Shown here piece after piece: positions 25,666 to 34,137 of a stretch of 64,000 nt of DNA. Below the pieces are notes generated by a model. The model was not told the DNA's origin, ran no database searches, and saw only the letters and a program-made list of their open reading frames with translations. The number at the start of each line of letters is the position of its first letter. The first letter of the stretch is position 1. The position numbers and the translations under genes were made by a program. The DNA comes from Skermanella mucosa (GTDB taxonomy: Bacteria > Pseudomonadota > Alphaproteobacteria > Azospirillales > Azospirillaceae), in the NCBI RefSeq assembly GCF_016765655.2, contig NZ_CP086106.1, positions 2,724,501 to 2,788,500 of the forward strand. Reading direction: 5' to 3'.

Positions 25666-25953
25666 CTACGCCGCCCGCGGCTGGACGTCACGTTCTATAT
25701 CGCCGCCGCGGTCCCTGGCCACGACGGATAAATCGTAGGCTTGCTGAAGGTTCATCCAGAACTCGGGTGAGGTGCCGAAGTAGCGACCCAGGCGCAGAGC
25801 CGTATCAGCCGTGACGGCGCGCCGTTCGTGTATGATTTCGCTGATACGCGTAACGGGCACACGCAACGCCGTGGCAAGGGCATTCGCGGATAGCCCGAGG
25901 GGAGCCAGGAACTCTTCGCGCAACACTTCTCCAGGGTGGGTCTTCAGTCTCAT
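25666..25953 (-). CDS. higA: HigA-family antitoxin
   Basis: The 95-residue protein begins MRLKTHPGEVLREEFLAPLG, the standard opening of HigA antitoxins, and carries an Xre-type helix-turn-helix (LSANALATALRVPVTRISEI) followed by ERRAVTADTALRLGRYFGTS and FWMNLQQAYDL. It binds and neutralises HigB and represses the operon. A near-perfect ribosome-binding site (TGGAGGGTAC) precedes the ATG. It lies 22 bases after higB, in the toxin-first order typical of higBA. Confidence 0.93.
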   Translation of the reverse strand: MRLKTHPGEVLREEFLAPLGLSANALATALRVPVTRISEIIHERRAVTADTALRLGRYFGTSPEFWMNLQQAYDLSVVARDRGGDIERDVQPRAA

Positions 25954-25975
25954 GTACCCTCCAGGCTGATGATCC

Positions 25976-26254
25976 TCAGTGATAATCGACGATCTCCACG
26001 TCGTCGGCACCGTCGCCACTCCATCGGAAGCAGATGCGCCATTGCTCGTTGATGCGAATACTGTGCTGCCCGTGGCGATCTCCCTTCAACGCTTCCAGCC
26101 TATTGCCGGGAGGGCTGCGAAGATCATCCAGTGCGATCGCGGCATTGATCATGTCGAGTTTACGCAAGGCCACCTTCGAAATTGAAGAAAATCTCCTGGC
26201 AGATCCGAGCCGGAAAAGCTCCTCGGTGGTCTTGTCACGAAAACTCTTTATCAT
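25976..26254 (-). CDS. higB: HigB-family toxin (RelE/ParE superfamily mRNA interferase)
   Basis: The 92-residue protein reads MIKSFRDKTTEELFRLGSAR at the start and has the conserved core RKLDMINAAIALDDLRSPPG and GQHSIRINEQWRICFRW, then DVEIVDYH at the end. These match the HigB family, ribosome-dependent mRNA endonucleases related to RelE. The gene is intact and full length, so the pair is probably functional. It precedes higA in the same unit and has its own promoter and a small inverted repeat just upstream. Confidence 0.93.
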   Translation of the reverse strand: MIKSFRDKTTEELFRLGSARRFSSISKVALRKLDMINAAIALDDLRSPPGNRLEALKGDRHGQHSIRINEQWRICFRWSGDGADDVEIVDYH

Positions 26255-26262
26255 CGGATAGC

Positions 26263-26297
26263 GATATACCGCCTCACGTTAAACGTCAAGCGTTCAA
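26263..26297 (-). promoter_or_regulatory. higBA promoter with overlapping inverted repeat
   Basis: On the minus strand TTGACG (26289-26284) and TATATC (26268-26263) are spaced by 15 bases, just before higB. The -35 overlaps an inverted repeat at 26279-26285 / 26291-26297 (TTAAACG / CGTTCAA, 6 of 7 matching). This is a reasonable HigA operator, since such operators usually overlap the promoter. Confidence 0.4.
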
Positions 26298-26428
26298 CCC
26301 GATGAATGCCCACCCTTGCCCCGACCATCCGGCCGCAACGATCACATATCACCCCGCACCAACATCCGGTTTCGAAACGGCCCGACTCCGACTAAATATT
26401 CCGACATCACACGGAAGCGGGAAGCTTG

Positions 26429-27217
26429 ATGAGGACTCTCTACGTCGATACCGAAACCAGCGGGGTCAGGAACGGTCCCGCGGGCCTCGTGGAAATCGCG
26501 GTGATCGACCAGGACGGCACCGTCCTGATGGACCAGCTGGTCAACCCGATGCACCCGATCGCGCCGTTCTGCACCCAAATCCACGGCATCACCGACGAGA
26601 TGGTCGCCCAAGCCCCCACCTGGGACGACATCCGGCCCGAACTGACCCGCATCCTGGAAGGCGCACGCTTCGTCGCCCACAACGCGCAGTTCGACCTGGC
26701 CGTGGTCGGCGAAGCCGCTGCCGGCATCTCGGAGAGCACCTGCACGGTCAATCTCTGCCGCGCCAAGCTGGGCTACGCGCTGAAGCTGTCGCTGGCCGCA
26801 GAGCGGGCCGGCCACGTCGCCGCCGGGCCGTGGCACCGGGCGGCGGCTGATGCGCTGGCCTGCCGAACCGTGCATGGCTGGCTGGAGACCCTGCCCGACC
26901 TGACGGCGGAGGAGCGCCGTGCCGTCCGCGCCGAGATCAACCGGGAGAAGGCCGCGCTCAAGGCGGCGCGCAAGGCGATCGACCCCCGCCTTCAGAAGGT
27001 CCGCCGCGACCGCTGCCCCGAACCCTTGCGACGCGGCCAGCCCTGGACTCCGGAACAGGACGAACGTCTGCTCCGGATGTGGCGCGAGGGCGCCGCCGTG
27101 CTGGATATCCTGGAACAGTTCCTGCGGACGCCGGTGTCGATCTTCGCCCGGCTCGTCCATCTCGACGTGATCGAGCCGATCCACAATCCCTACGGCACCC
27201 GCCCCCACGAGCCCTGA
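26429..27217 (+). CDS. DnaQ-like 3'-5' exonuclease with Myb/SANT-like C-terminus
   Basis: The 262-residue protein has a DEDDh exonuclease domain (about 1-160) with Exo I DTETSG, Exo II VAHNAQFDL and Exo III HRAAADA, giving all four acidic residues and the His. It should trim DNA or RNA 3' ends. A basic helical linker (about 165-210) leads to a C-terminal module PWTPEQDERLLRMWREGAAV followed by LRTPVSIFARLVHL, which resembles a Myb/SANT-like helix-turn-helix. That would give an exonuclease with its own nucleic-acid-binding tail. The ATG at 26429 is preferred over the TTG just before it. The gene converges on the M20 peptidase gene with 6 bases between stops. Confidence 0.85.
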   Translation: MRTLYVDTETSGVRNGPAGLVEIAVIDQDGTVLMDQLVNPMHPIAPFCTQIHGITDEMVAQAPTWDDIRPELTRILEGARFVAHNAQFDLAVVGEAAAGISESTCTVNLCRAKLGYALKLSLAAERAGHVAAGPWHRAAADALACRTVHGWLETLPDLTAEERRAVRAEINREKAALKAARKAIDPRLQKVRRDRCPEPLRRGQPWTPEQDERLLRMWREGAAVLDILEQFLRTPVSIFARLVHLDVIEPIHNPYGTRPHEP

Positions 27218-27223
27218 GCGGTT

Positions 27224-28615
27224 TTAGCCCTCCGCCATCCGGGCCAGGATGGCGGCATGGGACCGCATGCCGTTGCGGTAGCACTTCAGCTCGAATTTCT
27301 CGTTCGGCGAATGGATCAGGTCGTCCTCAAGCCCGAAGCCGACCAGGATGCTGTCGAACCCCAGGATCCGCTGGATGTATCCCACCACCGGGATCGACCC
27401 TCCCGACCCGATCAGCACCGGCGGCCTGCCGTAGATGTCGGCCAGCCCGGCCATGGCCTTCCGCATCAGCGGCTGCTCCGCCGGCACCTTGATAGCCGGA
27501 GAATTGCCGAAGGTCTTGATCTCCCATCGGCAATCGGCCGGGGTGCGGGCGTCCAGGAACTCCCGGATGCCCGCCAGGATCTTCTTCGGATCCTGCCCCG
27601 CGACCAGCCGGCAGCTGAACTTGGCCGAGGCCTGGGCCGGGATCACCGTCTTCGATCCCGCACCCGTGTAGCCGCCCCACATGCCGTTGATGTCGCAGGT
27701 CGGCCGTGCCCAGACCCGCTCTAGTGTGCTCCATCCCTCTTCCCCGCGCGGGGTCTTCAGGCCTACGCCGCCCAGGAATCCCGCCTCGTCGAAGCCCAGG
27801 CCCCGCCATTGCTCCCGCTCCGCCTCCGAGAGCGGAACCACGTCGTCGTAGAACCCGGGGAACTGCACGCGCCCGGCCTCGTCGTGGATCTGCCCCAGGA
27901 TTCGGACCAGGGCATTGTTCGGGTTCAGCACGGCGCCGCCATACATGCCGGAATGCAGGTCGTGACTCGGCCCGTGCAGCGTCACCTCCAGGTAGAGCAT
28001 GCCGCGCAGCATGTAGGTGATCGCCGGCGTCTCTATGTTCCAGCTGTTGGTGTCGGTCACCACGCAGACGTCGGCGCCCAACTCAGCCTTGTTCGCCTCC
28101 AGGAAGGGGACGAGGTTGGGGCTGCCGGTCTCCTCCTCGCCCTCCAGCAGGACGGTGATTCGGGCCGGCATCGTCCCGTGGACGGCGTGCCACGCGCGGA
28201 ACGCCTCGATGAAGGTCATCACCTGGCCCTTGTCGTCCACGGCGCCCCGGGCCACCACCCGCTTGCCGTGCCTGGCGTCCACGACGGTCGGCTCGAACGG
28301 CGGGCTGTTCCACAGGTCCAGCGGCTCGGGCGGCTGCACGTCGTAGTGGCCGTAATAGAGCAGGTGAGGTCCGGTCGCCCCCTCCGGCCCCGGATGGTGC
28401 GCCACCACCATCGGATGGCCGGGCGTGTCGCGCAGGCTCGCCTCGAAGCCCATGCCGGTCAGCTGGTCGGCCAGCCACTGCGCCGCCTGCCGCGTCTCGC
28501 CCGCATAGGCAGGGTCCGTGCTGACGCTGCGGATGCGCAACAGATCGCACAAACGGCCGACGGCGGCGTCGAAGTCACGGTCGAGATGGTCCAGGACGGG
28601 AGCGACGGAAAGCAT
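27224..28615 (-). CDS. M20-family dipeptidase
   Basis: The 463-residue protein is an M20 metallopeptidase of the dipeptidase/carnosinase type. Metal and catalytic residues appear in YYGHYDVQPPEP (His, Asp), ARGAVDDKGQVMTF (bridging Asp), LLEGEEETGSPN (catalytic Glu pair), VVTDTNSW and the C-terminal LIHSPNEKFEL (His). The dimerisation or lid domain lies in the middle around HGPSHDLHSGMYGG. It would cleave dipeptides or related amides in the cytoplasm. The length and motif order are normal. It stands alone, convergent with the exonuclease gene. Confidence 0.92.
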   Translation of the reverse strand: MLSVAPVLDHLDRDFDAAVGRLCDLLRIRSVSTDPAYAGETRQAAQWLADQLTGMGFEASLRDTPGHPMVVAHHPGPEGATGPHLLYYGHYDVQPPEPLDLWNSPPFEPTVVDARHGKRVVARGAVDDKGQVMTFIEAFRAWHAVHGTMPARITVLLEGEEETGSPNLVPFLEANKAELGADVCVVTDTNSWNIETPAITYMLRGMLYLEVTLHGPSHDLHSGMYGGAVLNPNNALVRILGQIHDEAGRVQFPGFYDDVVPLSEAEREQWRGLGFDEAGFLGGVGLKTPRGEEGWSTLERVWARPTCDINGMWGGYTGAGSKTVIPAQASAKFSCRLVAGQDPKKILAGIREFLDARTPADCRWEIKTFGNSPAIKVPAEQPLMRKAMAGLADIYGRPPVLIGSGGSIPVVGYIQRILGFDSILVGFGLEDDLIHSPNEKFELKCYRNGMRSHAAILARMAEG

Positions 28616-28729
28616 GGGGATGAGTCCGGTTCTGCGGGAAGCCTAGGAAGGTCCTTTACCAAAGCAGATGCCGTCCCGTGCGGCAATATGCGACTTGGGG
28701 GCGCCCAGGCTCCCGCTGATATCACGCCG

Positions 28730-28906
28730 TCAAGTCAGCGGTCCTGGCGGATTGTGGACCGGCGGCACCGGGATCGGGGCCGGCGGTTCATCGATCGGCG
28801 GCGGCGCGTCGGGGTCGGCAGGGTTGTCCGGTTCGGGCTGGCCCGGCGTCGGCGGGATCGGTCCGGTCAGCCGGAACTCCCGCAGGTCATCCATCATCGC
28901 TCGCAT
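28730..28906 (-). CDS. Short Pro-rich protein, 58 aa
   Basis: The frame opens with ATG behind an excellent ribosome-binding site (CGGAGGATTTGCC) and encodes MRAMMDDLREFRLTGPIPPT followed by a tail that is almost only Pro, Asp, Glu and Ala. There is no signal peptide or membrane helix, and it is probably disordered. An in-frame ATG 39 bases upstream lacks a ribosome-binding site. The function is unknown. Confidence 0.55.
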   Translation of the reverse strand: MRAMMDDLREFRLTGPIPPTPGQPEPDNPADPDAPPPIDEPPAPIPVPPVHNPPGPLT

Positions 28907-28970
28907 GGCAAATCCTCCGCGTTGAAGGTCTCTCCTTCTTAACACGCCGGGATGCCCGCCGTTCCGGCTC

Positions 28971-30062
28971 TCATATCTTGGCGAGGTCGCTCAACACCTC
29001 GTTAAGGAACCGCCTGATCGTATCGTTGACGAACTCGATGTCCTTGGCGACCACGCCGCTCGCCATGTGCCCCTGATCCGACTCGATCTCCGCCAGCACG
29101 GCCCTCGGAATGTGCTTCGCGGCGAACCGGGCGTCCGCCGCCGGGTGCAGCAGGTCGCGGGTTCCGGGCATCAGCAGCGCCCGCGCCCGGATCCCGCGGA
29201 ACGCTGCCGCATAGTCCCCGCCGGCGGCGATGTCGTGCAGGTCCTCGGCCCGGGTCTGATAGATGAAGTCGTTGGCGTCCCATGCCTTGGCCGTCTCCGC
29301 GGTGCGGGAGTCCAGCCACTCGATCACCGAGCCGTTTTCCTTGAACTGCCGGTCCAGGCCGTCCCAGTGCCGGGTCCAGACCTCCAGGGCCGCCGCCGCG
29401 GCCCGAAGCCCCTGCGTCGGCTGCTCGACATAGTCGCCGCCGGCCCAGGCGGCGTCGGCCATAATCGCCTGCCGTTGGCTTTCCCAGATGGCGGTGACCC
29501 AGGGGGAGGTGCGGCCCATGGACACGATCGGCACGATCGCCGCCATGGTGTCGGGATGGCTGACGGCCCACTGGTAGGCCTGCATGCCGCCCATGGACAG
29601 GCCGACCACCGCAAGCAGCCGCTCCAGGCCGAGCCCTTCGGTCACCAGCCGGTGCTGGGCGGCGACCATGTCGCGGATCGAGAACTGCGGAAAGGAGATG
29701 CCGGGCTGGGTCTGGCTGTTGCTGGGCGAGACCGCGCGGCCGTTGCCCAGCGTGTCCGCCGCGATGATGAAGAACTTCTCCGGGTCCAGCGCCTTGCCCG
29801 GCCCGATCAGGAAATCATGCCGGTGATGGGTCGCCATGAGGGCGGGAAGCACCAGGACGGCGTTGCTGCCCTGCTCGTTCAGCGTGCCGTGGGTGACGTA
29901 TGTCAGGAAGCCGCCCTCGATGACCTGTCCGTTCTCCAGCTGGAAATCGCCCAGCTCGAAGCGCCGGTGCGGCTCGTCGCCATCGTGGTCGGCGAGCGCC
30001 GGCGCCGTTCCCATCGCTATGGCGACGCAGGCGGCACGCGCCCGGCTGATCCATGGGTTCAT
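28971..30062 (-). CDS. Exported alpha/beta hydrolase, MetX-like
   Basis: The 363-residue protein starts with a signal peptide (MNPWISRARAACVAIAMGTA, cleavage near ALA-DHDG) and has the alpha/beta-hydrolase fold of the homoserine acetyltransferase (MetX) group. It shows AADTLGNGRAVSPSN, the nucleophile elbow GLSMGGMQAYQW, the Asp in PGTRDLLHP and the His in SDQGHMAS. Since it is exported it is unlikely to make methionine precursors and is better called a periplasmic hydrolase or acyltransferase of unknown substrate. A GGGAGGG ribosome-binding site supports the start; the frame is open much further upstream without support. Confidence 0.85.
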   Translation of the reverse strand: MNPWISRARAACVAIAMGTAPALADHDGDEPHRRFELGDFQLENGQVIEGGFLTYVTHGTLNEQGSNAVLVLPALMATHHRHDFLIGPGKALDPEKFFIIAADTLGNGRAVSPSNSQTQPGISFPQFSIRDMVAAQHRLVTEGLGLERLLAVVGLSMGGMQAYQWAVSHPDTMAAIVPIVSMGRTSPWVTAIWESQRQAIMADAAWAGGDYVEQPTQGLRAAAAALEVWTRHWDGLDRQFKENGSVIEWLDSRTAETAKAWDANDFIYQTRAEDLHDIAAGGDYAAAFRGIRARALLMPGTRDLLHPAADARFAAKHIPRAVLAEIESDQGHMASGVVAKDIEFVNDTIRRFLNEVLSDLAKI

Positions 30063-30200
30063 CCTGCTGCCCTCCCCGGCTATTCCTCCGATTGAACATG
30101 CATGCCGTCCGTCGTGCAAGGTTGACCTTGACCGCGGAACGGCCCAGCTTCCTTCCGCGCTCCCAACCGCCCCAATTACTGCCGAAAGCCGTCCGGACCG

Positions 30201-30776
30201 ATGACCACCGACATCAAGACGCCCCTGCTTCCCTATCGCATCACCATCTGCGGCCTCGACGAGCTGGCGGGCCATGCCCAGGGCGGCTTCACGCACGTGG
30301 TCTCGATCCTCGACCCGGAGCGGGCCGATCCGGAGGATTTCACGGCCTACCTGCCGCACCGCCGGGTGCTCTGGCGCTTCGACGACACCCTCCAGCCGGG
30401 GCCGGGCATGACCGTCCCGTGCGAGCGGGACGTGCGCAAGATCCTGTCGCTGGGCGAGGAACTGATGGCCGAGAAGGCCGACCAGCTCCTGATCCATTGC
30501 CACGCCGGAGTCTCGCGCTCGACCGCGACCGCCGTGATCCTGATGGCCCAGAACAATCCCGGGCGCGAGCCCGAGATCTTCCAGGAACTGGCCCGCGTTC
30601 GCCCGCGGAGCTGGCCCAACAGCCTGATGGTCGGGATCGCCGACGACCTGCTCGGCCGGGGCGGCGCGCTGGTCCGGGAGCTGCGCGGCCACCACGCCCG
30701 GGTGGCGGCCTCCCATCCCGACCTGGCATCCCTGATCCGCCTGCACGGCCGCGCCCACGAGGTGCCGGAGGCGTAG
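30201..30776 (+). CDS. Protein-tyrosine-phosphatase-like protein
   Basis: The 191-residue protein carries the phosphatase P-loop HCHAGVSRSTAT, with catalytic Cys100 and Arg105, preceded by a FDDTLQPGPG stretch holding acidic residues that could be the general acid. The fold is the dual-specificity type and is cytoplasmic. The opening LPYRITICGLDELAGHAQG is typical of a small alphaproteobacterial family annotated as tyrosine phosphatase-like. The substrate is unknown. It converges on the Liv-type transporter operon, with the stops 6 bases apart. Confidence 0.85.
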   Translation: MTTDIKTPLLPYRITICGLDELAGHAQGGFTHVVSILDPERADPEDFTAYLPHRRVLWRFDDTLQPGPGMTVPCERDVRKILSLGEELMAEKADQLLIHCHAGVSRSTATAVILMAQNNPGREPEIFQELARVRPRSWPNSLMVGIADDLLGRGGALVRELRGHHARVAASHPDLASLIRLHGRAHEVPEA

Positions 30777-30782
30777 GGCCGC

Positions 30783-31469
30783 TCAGACGCCCAGGTAACG
30801 CTGGCGGATCTCCGGCTTGGCCGCCAGCTCGGGCGAGGTGCCGGACCACACCACCCGGCCCTTCTCGATCACGTAATGGCGGTCGGCTAGACGGAGCATC
30901 GGTTCGATGTTCTTGTCGATCAGCAGGATCGACTGCCCGGCCGCCTTCAGCCGGTCCAGGCAATGCCAGATCTCCTGGCGGATCAGGGGAGCCAGCCCCT
31001 CGGTCGCCTCGTCCAGGATCATCAGGCGCGGGTTGGTCATCAGGGCGCGGCCGATCGCCAGCATCTGCTGCTCGCCGCCGGAAAGCTGGTTGCCCATGTT
31101 GCCGCCGCGCTCCTTCAGCCGGGGAAACAACCCGTGGATGGCTCCCAGGTCCCAGGGGCCAGGCCGGGCCGTGGCGACGAGGTTCTCGCGCACCGTCAGG
31201 TTGGCGAAGATCTGCCGCCCCTCCGGCACCAGCCCGAGGCCGGCCTGCGCCACCCGGAACGACGGCAGGCCGGAGATCACCGTGCCGTCGAAACTGATGG
31301 TTCCCGCGCGGGGCGGGGTCAGGCCCATGACCGACCGGACCGTCGTGGTCTTGCCCATGCCGTTCCGCCCCAGCAGGGTCACCACCTCGCCGGTGCCCAC
31401 CTCCAGCGACAGGCCGAACAGGACCTGGCTGGTGCCGTAGAAGGTTTTGATGCCCTCGACCCTCAGCAT
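30783..31469 (-). CDS. livF: Branched-chain amino-acid-type ABC transporter ATPase LivF
   Basis: The 228-residue protein is the smaller ATPase of a HAAT (Liv) importer. It has Walker A LLGRNGMGKTT, the signature LSGGEQQMLAIGRAL, Walker B LMILDEATEGLAP and the LivF-typical end PEIRQRYLGV. It is the last gene of a five-gene operon and lies 3 bases after livG. It couples ATP hydrolysis to import across the inner membrane together with LivG. Confidence 0.92.
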   Translation of the reverse strand: MLRVEGIKTFYGTSQVLFGLSLEVGTGEVVTLLGRNGMGKTTTVRSVMGLTPPRAGTISFDGTVISGLPSFRVAQAGLGLVPEGRQIFANLTVRENLVATARPGPWDLGAIHGLFPRLKERGGNMGNQLSGGEQQMLAIGRALMTNPRLMILDEATEGLAPLIRQEIWHCLDRLKAAGQSILLIDKNIEPMLRLADRHYVIEKGRVVWSGTSPELAAKPEIRQRYLGV

Positions 31470-31472
31470 GGC

Positions 31473-32213
31473 TCAGCCGGTCTCCTCGCCCAGGTAGGCA
31501 CGGCGGACCTCGGGATCGGAGCGGATCTCGTCCGGCGTGCCGGTCGCGATCACAGCGCCGTGGACCAGCACGGTGATCCAGTCCGCCAGGGCGAAGACCG
31601 CGTCCATGTCGTGCTCGATCAGCAGGATGGTGTAGCGCCGCTTCAATCCGCGCAGCAGATCCACCATCAGCGCGCCCTCCGCCGGCCCCATGCCGGCCAT
31701 GGGCTCGTCCAGCAGCAGCATGCGAGGCCCGGTCGCCAGCGCCATGGCGATCTCCAGCTGCCGCTGCTCGCCGTGCGACAGCAGCTCGGCGGGGACGCCG
31801 GCCCGGGCAGCCAGCCCGACCAGATCCAGCGCCGCGCGGGCCGGGCCGTTCAGCGCCTCGTCCCGGGAGGCCCGGCGCCAGAACCGGAAGCTGTGCCCGG
31901 CATGGGCCTGGACCGCCAGCGCCACGTTCTGCAAGGCGGTGAACCGCGGAAAAACGCTGGTGATCTGGAACGACCGCGCCAGCCCGGCCGCCGCCCGGCG
32001 CTGCACCGGCAGCCGGGTGACATCGCGCCCGTCGAACAGGATGGCGCCCTCGTCCGGCTTCACCTCCCCCGCCAGCTGGGCGATCAGGGTCGTCTTGCCG
32101 GCACCGTTGGGTCCGATCACCGCATGAAGCTCGCCCTCCCGGATGGACAGGGACACGTGGTCGGTCGCGACCAGCCCGCCGAAGCGCTTGCAGAGATCCC
32201 GCGTCTCCAGCAT
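31473..32213 (-). CDS. livG: Branched-chain amino-acid-type ABC transporter ATPase LivG
   Basis: The 246-residue ATPase has Walker A IGPNGAGKTTL, the signature stretch LSHGEQRQLEIAMAL (the common LivG variant of LSGGQ), Walker B MLLLDEPMAGMGP and the switch His in LIEHDMDAVF. The C-terminus PEVRRAYLGE is typical. It lies 3 bases after livM and 3 bases before livF in the operon. Confidence 0.92.
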   Translation of the reverse strand: MLETRDLCKRFGGLVATDHVSLSIREGELHAVIGPNGAGKTTLIAQLAGEVKPDEGAILFDGRDVTRLPVQRRAAAGLARSFQITSVFPRFTALQNVALAVQAHAGHSFRFWRRASRDEALNGPARAALDLVGLAARAGVPAELLSHGEQRQLEIAMALATGPRMLLLDEPMAGMGPAEGALMVDLLRGLKRRYTILLIEHDMDAVFALADWITVLVHGAVIATGTPDEIRSDPEVRRAYLGEETG

Positions 32214-32216
32214 CGC

Positions 32217-33215
32217 CTAGCGCTCCCGCCGGTCCGGGCCGGCGATGACGCCCCAGATGCCGCGCCGGGCGAACACCACGACGAACAGCAGGATCGGGCC
32301 GAGGAAGATCTGCCAATGCTCAGTCAGGTCGGCCAGCCATTCCTCCAGCAGCAGGAAGGCCGCGGCGCCCAGCACCGGGCCGAACAGCGACCCCATTCCG
32401 CCCAGCACGACCATCACGATCAGCTCGCCCGACCGCTGCCACGACATGTAGGCCGGCCCGACGAACTCGGCGGCGTTGGCCAGCAGCGCACCGGACAGCC
32501 CGGCGGCGGCGCCCGAGATCACGAAGGCGGTCAGCTTGTAGCGATAGGTCGGGAAGCCCAGCGCCTTCATGCGCCGCTCGTTGACCTTGGCTCCGCGCAC
32601 CGCCATGCCGAACCGGCTGCCGACCAGCCGCCGGCACAGCATCAGGAACGCCGCCAGGATCGCGAGGCAGACATAGTAGAAGGTGGTCCGGTCGAACAGG
32701 TCGAGGGCGGGTACCAGCTCGCTCTTGTCGTAGAGCGCGATGCCGTCCTCCCCGCCATATTTCCGCAGGCTTATCGCCAGGTAGAACAGCATCTGGGCGA
32801 AGGCCAGCGTGATCATGATGAAGGAAATGCCGGTCGTCCGCAGGCTGACCGCCCCGATCACCAAAGCGAACAGCCCGCCCATCAGCGCCGCCAGCGGCCA
32901 GACGACGAAGGCGTTCTCCGTCCCCTCGATCAGCAGCGGCCACGTGATCACCGGCGAGGCGTCGAACACGTGCCACGACAGGATGCCCACCGTATAGGCC
33001 CCGATTCCGACGAACGCCGCGTGGCCGAAGCTGACCATGCCGCCATAGCCCAGGATCAGGTCCAGGCTGACCGCGGCCAGCCCGAAGATCAGGATGCGGG
33101 TGAACAGGGTGACGTAGAAGCCCTTGCCCATGGCGTCCGCCAACGGCGGCAATGCCAGCAGGAAGGCGAGGCCGATCAGGACCGCCCAGGTTTCGCGCTT
33201 GCTGAAGTCAGGCAT
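32217..33215 (-). CDS. livM: Branched-chain amino-acid-type ABC permease LivM
   Basis: The 332-residue protein is a multi-spanning permease with about nine or ten hydrophobic segments. Typical LivM stretches are LDLILGYGGMVSFGHAAFVG, RLVGSRFGMAVRGAKVNERR (the coupling loop that touches the ATPases) and MVVLGGMGSLFGPVLGA. It overlaps livH by 8 bases and precedes livG by 3. It forms half of the transmembrane channel. Confidence 0.92.
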   Translation of the reverse strand: MPDFSKRETWAVLIGLAFLLALPPLADAMGKGFYVTLFTRILIFGLAAVSLDLILGYGGMVSFGHAAFVGIGAYTVGILSWHVFDASPVITWPLLIEGTENAFVVWPLAALMGGLFALVIGAVSLRTTGISFIMITLAFAQMLFYLAISLRKYGGEDGIALYDKSELVPALDLFDRTTFYYVCLAILAAFLMLCRRLVGSRFGMAVRGAKVNERRMKALGFPTYRYKLTAFVISGAAAGLSGALLANAAEFVGPAYMSWQRSGELIVMVVLGGMGSLFGPVLGAAAFLLLEEWLADLTEHWQIFLGPILLFVVVFARRGIWGVIAGPDRRER

Positions 33216-34137
33216 GGGCCGGGAACAGCCCCCGGGGCTTCCAGGCCAGCACGGCGGCCATAAGGATATAGATGGTCATGGACGCCAGCGACGCGCCCAT
33301 GCCGTCCGCCTGGGACGGCGGCATCACGGCACGGAGCAACGTCGGCAGCAGCGCCCGGGCCATGGTGTCGGCCATGCCGACCAGCAGGGCTCCGGCCAGT
33401 GCGCCCCGCACGGAACCCAGCCCGCCGATCACGATCACCACGAAGGTCAGGATCAGCACGCTCTCGCCCATGCCGACCTGGACCGCCAGGATAGGCCCCG
33501 CCATGGCGCCGGCCAGGGCGGCCAGCGCGGCCCCCAGGCCGAACACCAGGGTGTACAGCCGCTTCACATCCACTCCCAAGGCGCCCAGCATCTCCCGGTT
33601 GGAGGCGCCGGCCCGGATCAGCATGCCGGTCCGGGTCCGGGTGATCAGCAGGTAAAGGAAACCGGCGACCGCCAGCCCCACTCCGATGATCGCCAGCCGG
33701 AACGCCGGATACGGCACGCCGGGAATGATCTCGACGGTGCCGCCCAGCCACGCCGGCGGGCTCAGGAAGATCGGCTGCGGCCCCCAGACGATCCGAACCA
33801 GCTCATTGAAGAACAGGATCAGGCCGAAGGTTGCGAGCACCTGGTCCAGGTGCTCGCGCCGGTACAGGGTCCGCAGTGCCACCATCTCGACCGCCATGCC
33901 GGCCAGGGCCGCCAGCGGCAGGGCGACCAGCACGCCCAGGACGAAGCTGTCGAGCAACGGCGCGAAGGTCGCCGTCAGGTAGGCGCCGACCATGTAGAAG
34001 GAGCCGTGCGCCAGGTTGATCATGTCCATGATGCCGAAGACCAGCGTCAGCCCGGCCGCCATCAGGAACAGCATCACGCCCAGTTGAAGCCCGTTCAGCC
34101 CCTGCTCGACCAGCAGAAGCGTGTTCACATCCTGCAC
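33208..34137 (-). CDS. livH: Branched-chain amino-acid-type ABC permease LivH
   Basis: The 309-residue permease has about eight membrane helices and the family motifs FGIMDMINLAHGSFYMVGAY, RTGMLIRAGASNREM (coupling loop) and FVVIVIGGLGSVRGALAGAL. It partners LivM. Its start overlaps the end of the substrate-binding protein gene by 13 bases, so translation is probably coupled. Confidence 0.92.
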   Translation of the reverse strand: MQDVNTLLLVEQGLNGLQLGVMLFLMAAGLTLVFGIMDMINLAHGSFYMVGAYLTATFAPLLDSFVLGVLVALPLAALAGMAVEMVALRTLYRREHLDQVLATFGLILFFNELVRIVWGPQPIFLSPPAWLGGTVEIIPGVPYPAFRLAIIGVGLAVAGFLYLLITRTRTGMLIRAGASNREMLGALGVDVKRLYTLVFGLGAALAALAGAMAGPILAVQVGMGESVLILTFVVIVIGGLGSVRGALAGALLVGMADTMARALLPTLLRAVMPPSQADGMGASLASMTIYILMAAVLAWKPRGLFPAHA

